DNA of 60,650 bases from Methanomicrobiales archaeon (lineage in GTDB: Archaea > Halobacteriota > Methanomicrobia > Methanomicrobiales > Methanospirillaceae). Made by a program: the position numbers and the translations under genes. A model generated the notes under the pieces. That model worked only from the letters and a program-made list of their open reading frames with translations, was not told the origin of the DNA and searched no databases. Below are positions 1 to 7,875 of this stretch, piece after piece (position 1 is the stretch's first letter; every line of letters begins with the position of its first letter). The stretch spans positions 1 to 60,650 of the forward strand of contig JANXYM010000001.1 in the NCBI GenBank assembly GCA_025350045.1, written 5' to 3'.

Positions 1-1
1 C

Positions 2-592
2 ATGACCACGGCTAAATACCATGTGGAGAACCTGCTCGACGCCGGGCTGCTCTCGGTTGCAGAGACAAAATACAGTGTCAAAGGACGCGAGGTGAAACTC
101 TATTCGCTCACCAACCAGCTTCTCATCGTAGCACCCCGGCACGCCAATGTCCGTTCCCTCCTGCTGAAATATGCCTCATTATTCGGGATCATTGCCTTTG
201 GCTCTCTTGTTATCGCAGCCATGTCCCCGCTCTTTGGACCGGAGAGCATGATGTGCAGCAGCCTCAATGCTGTTCCCCGCATGGTGGCCGTCCAGGAGTC
301 CGGGGGTTCCTATGCCGCCAAAGCGGTTGCTGACGGGTATGCAACAAATGTCACCATGGCTCCGGATATGATAATGGCCGGTGCGAAAGGGGCTGTTGGC
401 ACTGCGGCAAATTTCACCCCCGCACCCGCTCCGGTGCCGGAGGTGATTCTCCAGTACTCGCAAATCCCTCCGGATGCTGCAACATCCGTCTTTCCCCTGT
501 TGCCGGATACTGCTCTCGCATTCTTCCTTGGCGGAGCGATGGTAATCTTCGTCTTGCTCTGTTACGAGGCGTATCTCTGGAAACGAAGTTAG
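2..592 (+). CDS. membrane-anchored winged-helix transcriptional regulator (5' truncated)
   Basis: The gene runs in from beyond the window edge, so the apparent ATG is probably internal. Residues 1-45 look like the recognition helix and wing of an ArsR-like winged-helix domain (TAKYHVENLLDAGLLSV, then YSVKGREVKLYSL). Two hydrophobic segments follow, at about residues 56-80 and 168-190, separated by an Ala/Pro-rich loop of roughly 85 residues and ending in a short charged tail. DNA-binding domains tied to the membrane in this way are common in Methanomicrobiales, where targets are mostly unknown. T-rich sequence follows the stop. The role as regulator is inferred from the fold; the signal sensed is unknown. 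Confidence 0.6.
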   Translation: MTTAKYHVENLLDAGLLSVAETKYSVKGREVKLYSLTNQLLIVAPRHANVRSLLLKYASLFGIIAFGSLVIAAMSPLFGPESMMCSSLNAVPRMVAVQESGGSYAAKAVADGYATNVTMAPDMIMAGAKGAVGTAANFTPAPAPVPEVILQYSQIPPDAATSVFPLLPDTALAFFLGGAMVIFVLLCYEAYLWKRS

Positions 593-605
593 ATGCAGGG
601 CGGGA

Positions 606-625
606 ATTTTTTTTATAGTTTTTAA
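606..625 (+). terminator. U-tract terminator after the winged-helix gene
   Basis: A run of seven T followed by TATAGTTTTT lies 14 nt past the stop codon. There is no GC hairpin, which fits the archaeal U-rich termination mode. Confidence 0.4.
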
Positions 626-733
626 AAAGATTATTCATCAAAAAGGGTAGCGCCCGGATCTTTTTTTAAGGATACAAAATCGTGATTCATTGCTGTTTTT
701 TTTGGATAATGAATGCACTGTGCGGATTTCCAG

Positions 734-811
734 GATGGGGGCTGATCCCCCCCCTACCCTCCGACAGGATGATCGCCGCCGTCTCCCCGCTGTGCACCCC
801 CGCGGCGGTTT
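734..811 (-). repeat. dispersed two-hairpin repeat, copy A
   Basis: The reverse complement reads AACCGCCGCGGGGG..., then a GGCGG-rich centre, then GGATCAGCCCCCATCC. It aligns with the copies near 9284, 14863 and 28019. The end hairpin (GATGGGGGCTGATCCCCC) is imperfect here. The copy is in the opposite orientation to B and C. Confidence 0.6.
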
Positions 812-986
812 GCATGACCAGAAATGGGCTTTGTCCAAATCCTGAAATGAAAAAAGTTGTCGTGAATGCTCTAGCACTCGTTCTTCCACCCCCGCTGCCC
901 GGGCATATTCCCTGTTGCGATACCTTTGACTATGTTGATGAAAAACCCAAAAAACAGGAGGTCAGGGGGATGCACCCCATCGTCAG

Positions 987-1074
987 CCTCCCCCTCAGGG
1001 GTGAGAGGAGGTCACTCTCCTGACATCCGCAAGAGTATAGGCAAACCACAAAAAAAGTTGGTTTCAACAGAACC
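987..1074 (+). repeat. GC-rich intergenic repeat, copy 1 (GGTCACTCTCC...CAACAGA)
   Basis: The segment CCCCTCAGGGGTGAGAG, GGTCACTCTCC, a purine-rich spacer and TTTCAACAGAACC resembles 42850-42943, which has the same order of blocks (CCCCTCTTTAGGTAGAGAG, GGTCACTCTCC, CTCAACAGAGCC). The match is visible but imperfect. Function is unknown. Confidence 0.4.
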
Positions 1075-1207
1075 TGAAACCTGCTCACCTGTTTTTGCCC
1101 CGGAGAGGTACTGATGTGAGGAATTCCCGTAACCCGGCGATTTTCATAGGTACGGCAAAACCCGATGAGTTCAGCCCTGTTAACCTGATAAAAAAAGTAT
1201 TTGCCTT

Positions 1208-2041
1208 TTAGGTGCGACGCATCACGAATACCGCAATGAGTCCGGCACCCGCAATACCCAGGAGCGCGGTTATAGGGGACAGGGGAGATTGCGTGGCAGT
1301 TGGCCAGGGTGTTGGTGCCGTGGTCGGGGCTTTTGTGGTGGTTTTTATCGTGGGGGTGATGGTCACAGGCTCGGCAGTAATTACCGGGGTTGCCGGTGCC
1401 GGCATGTGGAACGTTACCGTGCCGATATACCCTTTCGCGTCCGTGAACATGACTTCGTAATCGCCGGGTCCCAATACGGTTACCTGTTTGGTAAAGACAC
1501 CGGCACCGGACTGGATATTCTCTTTCGAACCAATCCAGTTGTCGAATACTACCCCGTCGGGTCCTCTGACCTCAATTTTAACCCCGTTGTTACCCAGTTT
1601 GTAGATGGACCCTTCGATACGGAGCGGCTCTTCGGGACTCTGGGTCAATGGTGAGGTGATGGTGATCTCACTGGAACGGTCGATAATCTTTATCATCTGC
1701 AGGGTTACGGAATCGGAGCGAAGCCGGGGTTCGTCTGCACCCATGTACTGGACTTCCACTTTATAATTGCCTCCCGGGAGCCCTTTGGTATCCACGATCT
1801 TGTACTGGGTGGCCTGGTTGTCCTGGATGGTGACAGGCTGGCGGCTTACTTCCGTTGAGGTGTATTGCGTCTGGTAAAAGACAATATTAAACGATGTCCC
1901 GGCCGGGAAATCACTGTCAATGGAACATTTCAGCGGGAGACCGGACTGGACGCTCTCAGGACACTTGAGGTACAGCCCGTACGCAGATGCCGTTCCTGCG
2001 ATACACATCAGGCACAATGCGAGGAGTATAATCCGTTTCAT
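1208..2041 (-). CDS. secreted, C-terminally anchored surface protein
   Basis: A 277-residue protein not recognised as a named family. It begins with a signal peptide (MKRIILLALCLMCIAGTASA), continues with about 200 residues of beta-rich extracellular sequence (for example PGGNYKVEVQYMG and GPGDYEVMFTDAKG, suggesting Ig-like folds), then a Thr/Pro linker. It ends in SPLSPITALLG followed by a hydrophobic stretch and RR. The start is the only ATG directly before the signal peptide; the frame stays open about 470 nt upstream, but that part overlaps hisH on the same strand and is not protein-like. The C-terminal tail resembles that of the TPR protein at 35466, suggesting a common way of anchoring. 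Confidence 0.8.
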   Translation of the reverse strand: MKRIILLALCLMCIAGTASAYGLYLKCPESVQSGLPLKCSIDSDFPAGTSFNIVFYQTQYTSTEVSRQPVTIQDNQATQYKIVDTKGLPGGNYKVEVQYMGADEPRLRSDSVTLQMIKIIDRSSEITITSPLTQSPEEPLRIEGSIYKLGNNGVKIEVRGPDGVVFDNWIGSKENIQSGAGVFTKQVTVLGPGDYEVMFTDAKGYIGTVTFHMPAPATPVITAEPVTITPTIKTTTKAPTTAPTPWPTATQSPLSPITALLGIAGAGLIAVFVMRRT

Positions 2042-2133
2042 GTTTACAGCATCGAATGGCAGAAAATAAAATGGTATTGTTTGGATTTTCGTAACCGGCA
2101 TGAAAGGCCGGTCTCTAAAAAAAACAGGAGCCT

Positions 2134-2739
2134 TTAGCACATACCGATAAAATTGTTCAGCAGGCGCAGCCCGATAGCTCCGCTCTTCTCCGGGTGGAAC
2201 TGGACCCCGAATGTATTTCCTCTGCCAACCGATGAGGCAAACGGGCAGATATAGTGCGTCGACGTGAGCGTATTTTCCGGTGCGGTATCCGCATAATACG
2301 AATGAACGAAATACACGTACTCGTCCTGGCCGAATCCGGCGAACAAGGGATGATCGGATTTGGTGATCGTGAGTGAGTTCCACCCCATGTGGGGTACTTT
2401 CATACCGTGAACCCGGGGGAACTTCCGCACACTGCCCGGGATAAGGCCGAGCCCCTGATGAATCCCGTGCTCCTCGCTCGTCTCCATGAGCATCTGCATG
2501 CCAAGGCATATCCCGAGCAGGGGAACGTTGCGGGTTGAATCCAGGACCGTCTCTTTGAGGCTTCCGAGTTGTTCCATACCTTCATGGAATGCCCCGACAC
2601 CCGGCAGCACAAGGCCGTCGGCCGATGCGATCTCGTTGGCATCGCAGGTGATCACAGCCTGTGCCCCGGCTTTCTCCAGGCCGCGAATCACGCTGCGGAG
2701 GTTTCCGAGTCCGTAATCAATAATGGCTATCTTCGTCAT
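2134..2739 (-). CDS. hisH: imidazole glycerol phosphate synthase, glutamine amidotransferase subunit HisH
   Basis: HisH hydrolyses glutamine and passes ammonia to HisF, which forms imidazole glycerol phosphate and AICAR in histidine synthesis. The 201-residue length is normal. Visible family signatures are IDYGLGNLRSV at the N-terminus, the oxyanion-loop GVGAFHEGM, the nucleophile elbow LGICLGMQ (Cys78) and the His-Glu pair in FGVQFHPEKSG. The ATG lies inside the 3' end of the upstream PAPS-reductase-like gene (23-nt overlap), so translation is probably coupled. No other his gene is in the window. Confidence 0.96.
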   Translation of the reverse strand: MTKIAIIDYGLGNLRSVIRGLEKAGAQAVITCDANEIASADGLVLPGVGAFHEGMEQLGSLKETVLDSTRNVPLLGICLGMQMLMETSEEHGIHQGLGLIPGSVRKFPRVHGMKVPHMGWNSLTITKSDHPLFAGFGQDEYVYFVHSYYADTAPENTLTSTHYICPFASSVGRGNTFGVQFHPEKSGAIGLRLLNNFIGMC

Positions 2740-4141
2740 CTGCAGAGCCCTCAACCAGTCTCCATCTTCCTTCCGTTATCCATTCCGCGGGCAATCCATG
2801 AGCAGCCCGGTACTCTTCGAGCTTTTTTAACCAGCCTTTCCAGAGCTCGGGAAAGTCTTCTTCGATCATGTGGATTAAAGCCATATCGCTCGAAGGGCAC
2901 ATGAAACATCCGATCCTGTCCAGGTGCCGCTCATACAGCACATTATGCGGTGCTTTCTCCTGCATCAGGTACAGCCAGACATGGAGTGCAGTCCAGTTGT
3001 GGATGGGGGCAGCAGAGAGTTGTTCCCGGACATTCTTGTTACGCCAGACCCGTTCGCTCTGCGCCCGGGCAGCCGATTCATACCTGCGCTGGCCGATGAA
3101 CGAGAGGCATTGCCCCCAGTTGGTTCGGATCAGGTTGCCAACCGGAGTTAATTTACAGACCTTGCAGCACCACCGGGCATTCACTGCGGGAGGACCCTGC
3201 CGTTCAAAGGTCTCCCAGAATGTGGAGTTTCCGTCAGAACGGATGAGATCCAACCCGTACCGTTTGGCGGCTTCATCGATATTGGCATAGGTTTCGGGAA
3301 ACTCAAGGCCGGTATCGGCAAAGAGCATCGGGACTTTGCCAATCGCTTTGGTCACGACCAGCAGGGTGGCAAGACTGTCTTTTCCCCCGGAGTACGAGAC
3401 GTTTGCCACGAGATCCCGGTTGCGTCCTGCCACTTCCTGGACAAAGAGCATGGCGGATGCCTCGGTCTTTTTCAGGACGTCAGTATTTGCCTGCACGGCT
3501 TGAGCCCAGCTGGCCTTGCCCGGCACGATAGTGGAGGCAACATTCCTGCGGGTTCTTACGATCTGGCCCCGGGTTAATTCCCGGGCGGCAGCTGCGTCCA
3601 CTTTTGCGCGCCCGACCGCGATACAGGTGTCATCCTTTGTCAGGATGAACACCTCATCGCCGGCCCGGACATCCTCGTGAATGGATACCAGTCCCGGTGC
3701 GAGCACGCTCATGCCCTGGTCGCGGATGAACGGGACTGCCCCGTCATCCACAACGATAAAACGCTTTTTTGGGGTGAACAGGAGGCAGGCTTCCGGGCGG
3801 GGGACCGGTTCCCAGCGCCGCTGCTCGGGAAAATACCGGATGATGCCGGCTATACCTCCTCCGACAATGATCTCTTCCATCCGGTCCAGGTCAGGCACTT
3901 TGTTGAGCAGGGCGAGATGCCCCTCAGGGATCAGGGGGGCACCGAAATGGTCGGTATAGATCCGGTTGATGAGGGCGACATCAGCCGGAAATGCGGGGCG
4001 GGCATCTCCCGGCGGGGTTACCGGAACACTTCGTGTCTCCGCCCCGCAGGCACATTTTTCAGAAAGGACCGGTGCATGACAGTGATCGCACCAGCGCAGC
4101 AGGATCTTCCCAAGATAGGACGGGGGCATCTGTGTATACAT
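2717..4141 (-). CDS. PAPS-reductase-family protein with N-terminal zinc ribbon and PUA-like domain
   Basis: About 474 residues. In order: a zinc ribbon near residues 18-31 (WCDHCHAPVLSEKCACG), a PUA-like segment around 130-200, and an adenine nucleotide alpha-hydrolase domain with the PP-loop YSGGKDSLATLL. Cysteine clusters RWCCKVCKL and GCFMCPSSD follow and could hold an iron-sulfur cluster. Archaeal proteins of this make-up are annotated as phosphoadenosine phosphosulfate reductases, but the zinc ribbon plus PUA suggest an RNA or sulfur-transfer substrate; the true reaction is not settled. The start is ATG at 4141 or the ATG 12 nt further in; neither has a clear Shine-Dalgarno, so the message may be leaderless. 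Confidence 0.85.
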   Translation of the reverse strand: MYTQMPPSYLGKILLRWCDHCHAPVLSEKCACGAETRSVPVTPPGDARPAFPADVALINRIYTDHFGAPLIPEGHLALLNKVPDLDRMEEIIVGGGIAGIIRYFPEQRRWEPVPRPEACLLFTPKKRFIVVDDGAVPFIRDQGMSVLAPGLVSIHEDVRAGDEVFILTKDDTCIAVGRAKVDAAAARELTRGQIVRTRRNVASTIVPGKASWAQAVQANTDVLKKTEASAMLFVQEVAGRNRDLVANVSYSGGKDSLATLLVVTKAIGKVPMLFADTGLEFPETYANIDEAAKRYGLDLIRSDGNSTFWETFERQGPPAVNARWCCKVCKLTPVGNLIRTNWGQCLSFIGQRRYESAARAQSERVWRNKNVREQLSAAPIHNWTALHVWLYLMQEKAPHNVLYERHLDRIGCFMCPSSDMALIHMIEEDFPELWKGWLKKLEEYRAAHGLPAEWITEGRWRLVEGSADDEDSHY

Positions 4142-4217
4142 TCGCGCTGGAGAAATAAAAATGGAAGGGAGACGGCAGTATTGATAAATACCCCGCTTTC
4201 CAAAAGTACACGTAGAA

Positions 4218-4478
4218 ATGATAGATACCTGGCTTTTTGCTGCACTCTGTTTCGGTTTTTTGGCACTCTGTGCTCTCCTGCGGGTGATTCCCGGGCCAGA
4301 GAAAAACGACCGGATTGTCTCGTTCACTGCGGCACTCACCCTGACCGCAGCAGCAGCACTCGTCCTCAGTATCGCATCCGGAGATCTCTTCATCCTTGAC
4401 GCTGCGATCGTTGTCGTGCTGATCCTTTTTGCCGGAATCATTGCCTGGGGGAAATTCTGCGGTGGTGAAGGGCAATGA
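4218..4478 (+). CDS. MrpF/MnhF-like cation:proton antiporter subunit
   Basis: An 86-residue protein with three hydrophobic helices (about 4-23, 33-53, 58-78) and the short charged loop GPEKNDRIV typical of the MrpF/PhaF family. MrpF is a small membrane subunit of the multi-subunit Na+/H+ antiporter and also occurs in membrane-bound hydrogenase modules. The stop overlaps the ATG of the next gene (ATGA), so the two are translated together. No MrpA-E homologue is nearby, which is unusual. Confidence 0.75.
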   Translation: MIDTWLFAALCFGFLALCALLRVIPGPEKNDRIVSFTAALTLTAAAALVLSIASGDLFILDAAIVVVLILFAGIIAWGKFCGGEGQ

Positions 4479-4840
4479 GTTCCCTGGTTATCGATCTCAT
4501 CATCTGGTTCCTTCTCCTCATCGGGGTCGGGTTTGGCCTGATCAGCCTGATCGGGCTTCTGCTCTTCCCCGATACCCGAAGCAGGATGTATACTGCGGTA
4601 CGGGCAGGCCTGATCAGCTTCGGTGCGACCGGGCTGGCTGCGATCCTCTTCGGGGTAAACGCACTGCAAACATCCGGTGGCGACCAATACCCAACCCTGC
4701 TCCTGCACACGCTTCTCCTGGTTGCCGTCATAGCAGTCGGGAACCCTGTTGTGTACCGTGTAATCCTCGAACAGACCCGGACGATCAGTGACCTGCCGGC
4801 ACCAAAAGAAAAATCCCGCAAAGCCGGGGATAAAAAATAA
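4475..4840 (+). CDS. MrpG/MnhG-like cation:proton antiporter subunit
   Basis: A 121-residue protein with three hydrophobic helices, the family-typical GLLLFPDTRSRMYTAVRAG loop after the first, and a Lys-rich cytoplasmic tail. MrpG is the partner of MrpF in antiporter and hydrogenase membrane arms. It starts inside the end of the MrpF gene (4-nt overlap). The protein is encoded convergently to the small membrane protein that follows, and a T-tract lies between the two. Confidence 0.78.
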   Translation: MSSLVIDLIIWFLLLIGVGFGLISLIGLLLFPDTRSRMYTAVRAGLISFGATGLAAILFGVNALQTSGGDQYPTLLLHTLLLVAVIAVGNPVVYRVILEQTRTISDLPAPKEKSRKAGDKK

Positions 4841-4900
4841 TTACAGAGTTTTTTAGTAAAAAAGATAATATCGTATTTCCTTTTTCTTACCTGCTTTTTT

Positions 4901-5254
4901 TTAAGATCCTGCAGCTTCATTCTCGTCAAGGTGCGCTTCTTGAGGCTCTTTGAAACAGAGCACCGCGGCAATTCCCAGCAGCAGGATTGTCGGCATATAC
5001 AAATACAGGAGATTGAATGTGCCCGCTACGGGAACCGAGAGGGTAATCCACACCGCTGATGAGAGCAGCATCCAGCCGGCAAACCGGGTCTCTTTCCTTG
5101 AAATTGCCGCACCTCCCAACCCGAGACTTGAGAACAATGCAGCCTGGACTCCCGAGAGTAACATGTCACTGGATGTTGCAGAAAAGATCACAAAGAATGC
5201 AGTGACCAATCCAAAAAGTGCCCCTGCAAGTCCAATAACAAACGGCTTCTTCAT
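4901..5254 (-). CDS. four-helix small membrane protein
   Basis: A 117-residue hydrophobic protein with about four membrane segments (MKKPFVIGLAGALFGLVTAF at the N-terminus, then two Gly/Ser/Ala-rich helices, then LYMPTILLLGIAAVLCF) and an acidic C-terminal tail. It resembles DUF4064-like membrane proteins, but I would not assign it firmly. The start was chosen at the Met directly before the first helix. An in-frame ATG at about 5296 would add a polar N-terminal extension. Confidence 0.6.
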   Translation of the reverse strand: MKKPFVIGLAGALFGLVTAFFVIFSATSSDMLLSGVQAALFSSLGLGGAAISRKETRFAGWMLLSSAVWITLSVPVAGTFNLLYLYMPTILLLGIAAVLCFKEPQEAHLDENEAAGS

Positions 5255-5615
5255 ACTCTTACCGTGTATCTGATCGAGAATAAATGTTGTCGTCATCTGC
5301 CGGAAAAAAATGCTGTGGTTCGTATGGCGCATGTGTGTACCGTTAATATACCGTTCATAGTAAGGACGAAAAAATGATTTTATAATTCGTTCAGATATTC
5401 CAATTAGAGGAAATCCGGAGGTTTTTAGCAGGATTGCGCATTTCAAAAAATATCCTACCTTTAATTCGTTTTTGGTCGGATCGTGCCATAATTACCGGAC
5501 CAAAGTGATTGTTTACCCCTATTCTATGCGGGAAAATGGTGTTGCGACCAAAATATTTATCTATTCATAAATTAACACAAGATATAACCCTTTCCGGTAG
5601 GAGGTGAAAAACCAC
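5255..5615. other. 361-nt intergenic region with promoter of the microprotein gene
   Basis: AT-rich, with no gene seen. The right half carries a TATA box (CCAAAATATTTATC at about 5549-5562) and the leader of the microprotein gene; the left half probably carries the promoter of the leftward membrane-protein gene. Confidence 0.5.
5549..5607 (+). promoter_or_regulatory. promoter and strong ribosome-binding site of the microprotein gene
   Basis: An A-rich BRE-like stretch and AAATATTTAT sit about 25-30 nt before a likely start near 5580. GGAGGTGA at 5600-5607 is an almost perfect complement to the archaeal 16S 3' end, 8 nt before the ATG. It is among the best ribosome-binding sites in the window, implying high expression. 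Confidence 0.65.
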
Positions 5616-5696
5616 ATGGCAGCAGCAAAGAAGGCAGCGGCAAAGAAGCCGGAACCGAAGAAATCAGCAAAGAAGGCAGCACCCAAGAAGAAGTGA
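5616..5696 (+). CDS. 26-residue Lys/Ala-rich basic microprotein
   Basis: The peptide is 26 residues with about 12 Lys, 9 Ala and 3 Pro, in AAAKK/AAPKK-like steps (begins MAAAKKAAAKKPEPKK). It looks like a free-standing histone H1-type tail and would bind nucleic acid by charge; that role is inference. Support for a real gene: a strong GGAGGTGA ribosome-binding site, a TATA box at a proper distance, and a regular repeat composition. The last 11 nt of the gene and the next 25 nt recur perfectly about 3.1 kb downstream, where the rest of the gene is missing. A similar Lys/Ala tail ends DapA in this window. Confidence 0.7.
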   Translation: MAAAKKAAAKKPEPKKSAKKAAPKKK

Positions 5697-5721
5697 TGTC
5701 TGAATCCCAACACTATTTTTG
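5686..5721 (+). repeat. 36-bp perfect direct repeat, left copy
   Basis: Begins AGAAGAAGTGATGTCTGAAT and ends in CACTATTTTTG. It overlaps the last codons and stop of the microprotein gene. Identical over 36 nt to 8774-8809, with no match beyond either end. The pair encloses the radical SAM, glycosyltransferase and cupin genes, as att-site duplications do. Confidence 0.9.
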
Positions 5722-5913
5722 ATTGAAAGATTCTTTTACTTGAGTTCTCAAGACCGAATGCTTATTGCTTTTTTAAAATTTTGCATGTGAGAATCCGTTT
5801 TTCAACTTTCACAACGAAAAAGCAGCATTTTTCCTTAACCATTAAAACTTATGAGACTAAGTAGTGGTATAGAATCTATTTTGAAATGTCAAGCATCTTT
5901 TGAGAGGGTTCGT

Positions 5914-7113
5914 ATGTCGAGATCTGTTACCATAACTCACGATGATATCCCCTATGACTGGCCCGATATACCTGAGAAAAAATATCAGAACTGGGTCAGA
6001 ATGCAGGGAGCAAAACCCGATACCGACCGTTTTACTGCACCCGGTTTTCCGTTCATGCTCCAGGTTGAACCCACCAATTACTGCAATTTAGCCTGTACAG
6101 TATGCCCCTCCGGCAGGAATGAACTGAACCGGGAGCGGCGGCACCTCACGCTTGAGGAGTTCAAAGCTCTGGTTGATGATATGGGGGATTACCTGTTGTT
6201 CCTGATTATGTGGGACTGGGGAGAACCCCTGCTGAATCCGCAGCTGCCGGCTATGATACGGTATGCCCGTGATCGGGATCTCAAGACCGTTACCAGTACA
6301 AATGGCCATTTCCTGAATAATGAATCGTACCTTGAGGAGCTGCTGAATTCTGGTCTCACAACGATTATTGTTGCAATCGATTCGCTGTCGGCAGAACATT
6401 ATGAAGCGTACCGGAAAAATGGCAATCTCAACAAGGCCCTGGATGGATTGAAGCGGCTGATCGCGGTAAAAAAGCGCATTGGATCCAAAACCCAGATTGT
6501 GCTGCGCATGGTCATTATGAAGCAGAACGAACATGAGCTCATCCCCATGCGCCGTACCGCTGAGCTTCTGGGGGTTGACCGGTTTATCGTAAAAACAGCA
6601 AACCCTACCTGCGGAACCGTATGCATGGATCAGGAAATTGTCCCAAAAAACCCGCGATTCCGCCGCTACGAGTACAAAAAGGGAACCTTCGATCGAATCC
6701 GGGTGGATATTCCCTGCAATTATATCTGGCACATGAGCAACATCCAGTCCAACGGCAATATTGTTCCCTGCACGTGCGATTATAATGGTGAGATGATCAT
6801 CGGTAACCTGCGGGAGGAGAAGTTCAGTGAACTCTGGAACGGACCGGCGTACTGTGCAACGAGAAAGAAGGTGCATGAAAAAAATAAGGCAATGGCAAAA
6901 TGCCAGTACTGTGATTCCAATTTTGCCCTTTCCTCCAGCGGATGGTTTGTTGAATCCATTGATTTCCATAACCGCAGGCCGGTCCGGGAAAAACTGCTGG
7001 GATATTACCGGTATTCCCGCTATCTCACCCTGCGCCTCGGTAAAAAATGCCTGGTCTCTGGTCCGGGCCTGGCTTTCCGGCAATGGATCAAAACGATCAG
7101 GTCGGACGGCTGA
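5914..7113 (+). CDS. radical SAM/SPASM domain protein
   Basis: A 399-residue protein. The radical SAM cluster motif is CNLACTVC (Cys57, Cys61, Cys64), followed by TSTNGHFL and AIDSL elements of the TIM barrel. A C-terminal SPASM-like region has CNYIW, NIVPCTCDYNG and KCQYCDS cysteines plus the usual GNLREEKFSELWNG stretch. Such enzymes modify peptides, sugars or cofactors; the substrate is not shown by the sequence. I chose the ATG before SRSVTITHD because it follows a GAGGG box; an ATG 63 nt upstream lacks one. The glycosyltransferase gene starts 26 nt after the stop, so both are probably co-transcribed. Confidence 0.88.
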   Translation: MSRSVTITHDDIPYDWPDIPEKKYQNWVRMQGAKPDTDRFTAPGFPFMLQVEPTNYCNLACTVCPSGRNELNRERRHLTLEEFKALVDDMGDYLLFLIMWDWGEPLLNPQLPAMIRYARDRDLKTVTSTNGHFLNNESYLEELLNSGLTTIIVAIDSLSAEHYEAYRKNGNLNKALDGLKRLIAVKKRIGSKTQIVLRMVIMKQNEHELIPMRRTAELLGVDRFIVKTANPTCGTVCMDQEIVPKNPRFRRYEYKKGTFDRIRVDIPCNYIWHMSNIQSNGNIVPCTCDYNGEMIIGNLREEKFSELWNGPAYCATRKKVHEKNKAMAKCQYCDSNFALSSSGWFVESIDFHNRRPVREKLLGYYRYSRYLTLRLGKKCLVSGPGLAFRQWIKTIRSDG

Positions 7114-7139
7114 TCTCATCTTCAGTGGGACCTCCTCAT

Positions 7140-7835
7140 ATGACACCCCCCGTCTTTTCAGTGATCATGCCGGTCTGGAACCGGGCCACGATTGTTACCC
7201 GTGCAATCAGGTCCGTCATGGAACAGGATTTTTCCCGGTTCGAACTGATCATCGTGGATGACGGGTCTACGGACAAACTGGAAGAAGCGGTCTTTCCGTT
7301 TCTCGGGGACATCGTCCACCTCTTCCATACCCCGCACCGGGGTGTTGGTGCGGCACGGAATTACGGGCTCCGGATGGCGAAGGGTGAATTCATAGCTTAC
7401 CTTGATTCGGATAATTCCTGGCATCCTTCGTTTTTGTCCGGCATGTATTCAGCCCTGACACACCGTGGCCGGAAGCAGAGTGCGGCATACTGCCGGTATA
7501 ACCATTACATCAAAATGCCCATCTTTCAGATTCCCTGGAACCGGCAAATCCGGGGAAAACCCTTCTGTTTTGAGGATCTTCTTGTGGAAAACTACATCGA
7601 TATCAATACTTTTGTTCATGCCCGGGACTGTATTGCGATGGTGGGGTACTGGGATGAACATCTCAAACGTCTTGTGGACTGGGATTATATCATGCGCATT
7701 ACCGCACAGTACGAACCGGTATTTATCCCGGATGTTCTGGTAAATTACTACTACCGGGCATTCGATAACAGTATCAGCAACCGGGAAGAACTGGATCCCG
7801 CTTTGGCCGCTGTCCGGAAAAAAATCTTCTCATGA
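7140..7835 (+). CDS. family 2 glycosyltransferase
   Basis: A 231-residue GT-A fold enzyme. It starts VFSVIMPVWNRATIVTRAI, followed by the nucleotide-binding LIIVDDGSTD, the GAARNYGLRMAKGEFIAYLD acceptor-side segment with its D-x-D-like LDSDN, and a C-terminal WDYIMRIT motif typical of GT2 enzymes. It likely transfers a sugar from a nucleotide-activated donor to a cell-surface glycan or lipid carrier; donor and acceptor are unknown. There is no membrane helix, so it acts in the cytoplasm. It follows the radical SAM gene closely. Confidence 0.9.
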   Translation: MTPPVFSVIMPVWNRATIVTRAIRSVMEQDFSRFELIIVDDGSTDKLEEAVFPFLGDIVHLFHTPHRGVGAARNYGLRMAKGEFIAYLDSDNSWHPSFLSGMYSALTHRGRKQSAAYCRYNHYIKMPIFQIPWNRQIRGKPFCFEDLLVENYIDINTFVHARDCIAMVGYWDEHLKRLVDWDYIMRITAQYEPVFIPDVLVNYYYRAFDNSISNREELDPALAAVRKKIFS

Positions 7836-7875
7836 TACGGGACAAAGTCCTTTTTTTGTAACCAGGACCGGAACG

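Larger units (their letters stand above)
593..1207. other. 615-nt intergenic region with two repeat copies
   Basis: No convincing gene is seen here. It holds a reverse-oriented copy of the two-hairpin dispersed repeat (about 734-811) and a second GC-rich repeat (about 987-1074) that recurs near 42850. Apparent reading frames across it follow the repeats and lack ribosome-binding sites. Confidence 0.6.

Noticed and set aside
682-1023. 113-codon rightward frame
   Set aside because: Runs through two intergenic repeats and has no ribosome-binding site.
2042-2509. N-terminal extension of the secreted-protein gene
   Set aside because: Overlaps hisH on the same strand in another frame and would bury the signal peptide in the middle of the protein.
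5616-7113. Microprotein plus radical SAM/SPASM as a RiPP system
   Set aside because: Kept only as a possibility: the peptide has no Cys, Ser/Thr-rich core or leader-like part, and the SPASM protein is followed by a glycosyltransferase, which fits surface-glycan work better.
6088-7146. 352-codon leftward frame
   Set aside because: Antisense to the radical SAM gene, whose cluster and SPASM motifs are unambiguous.
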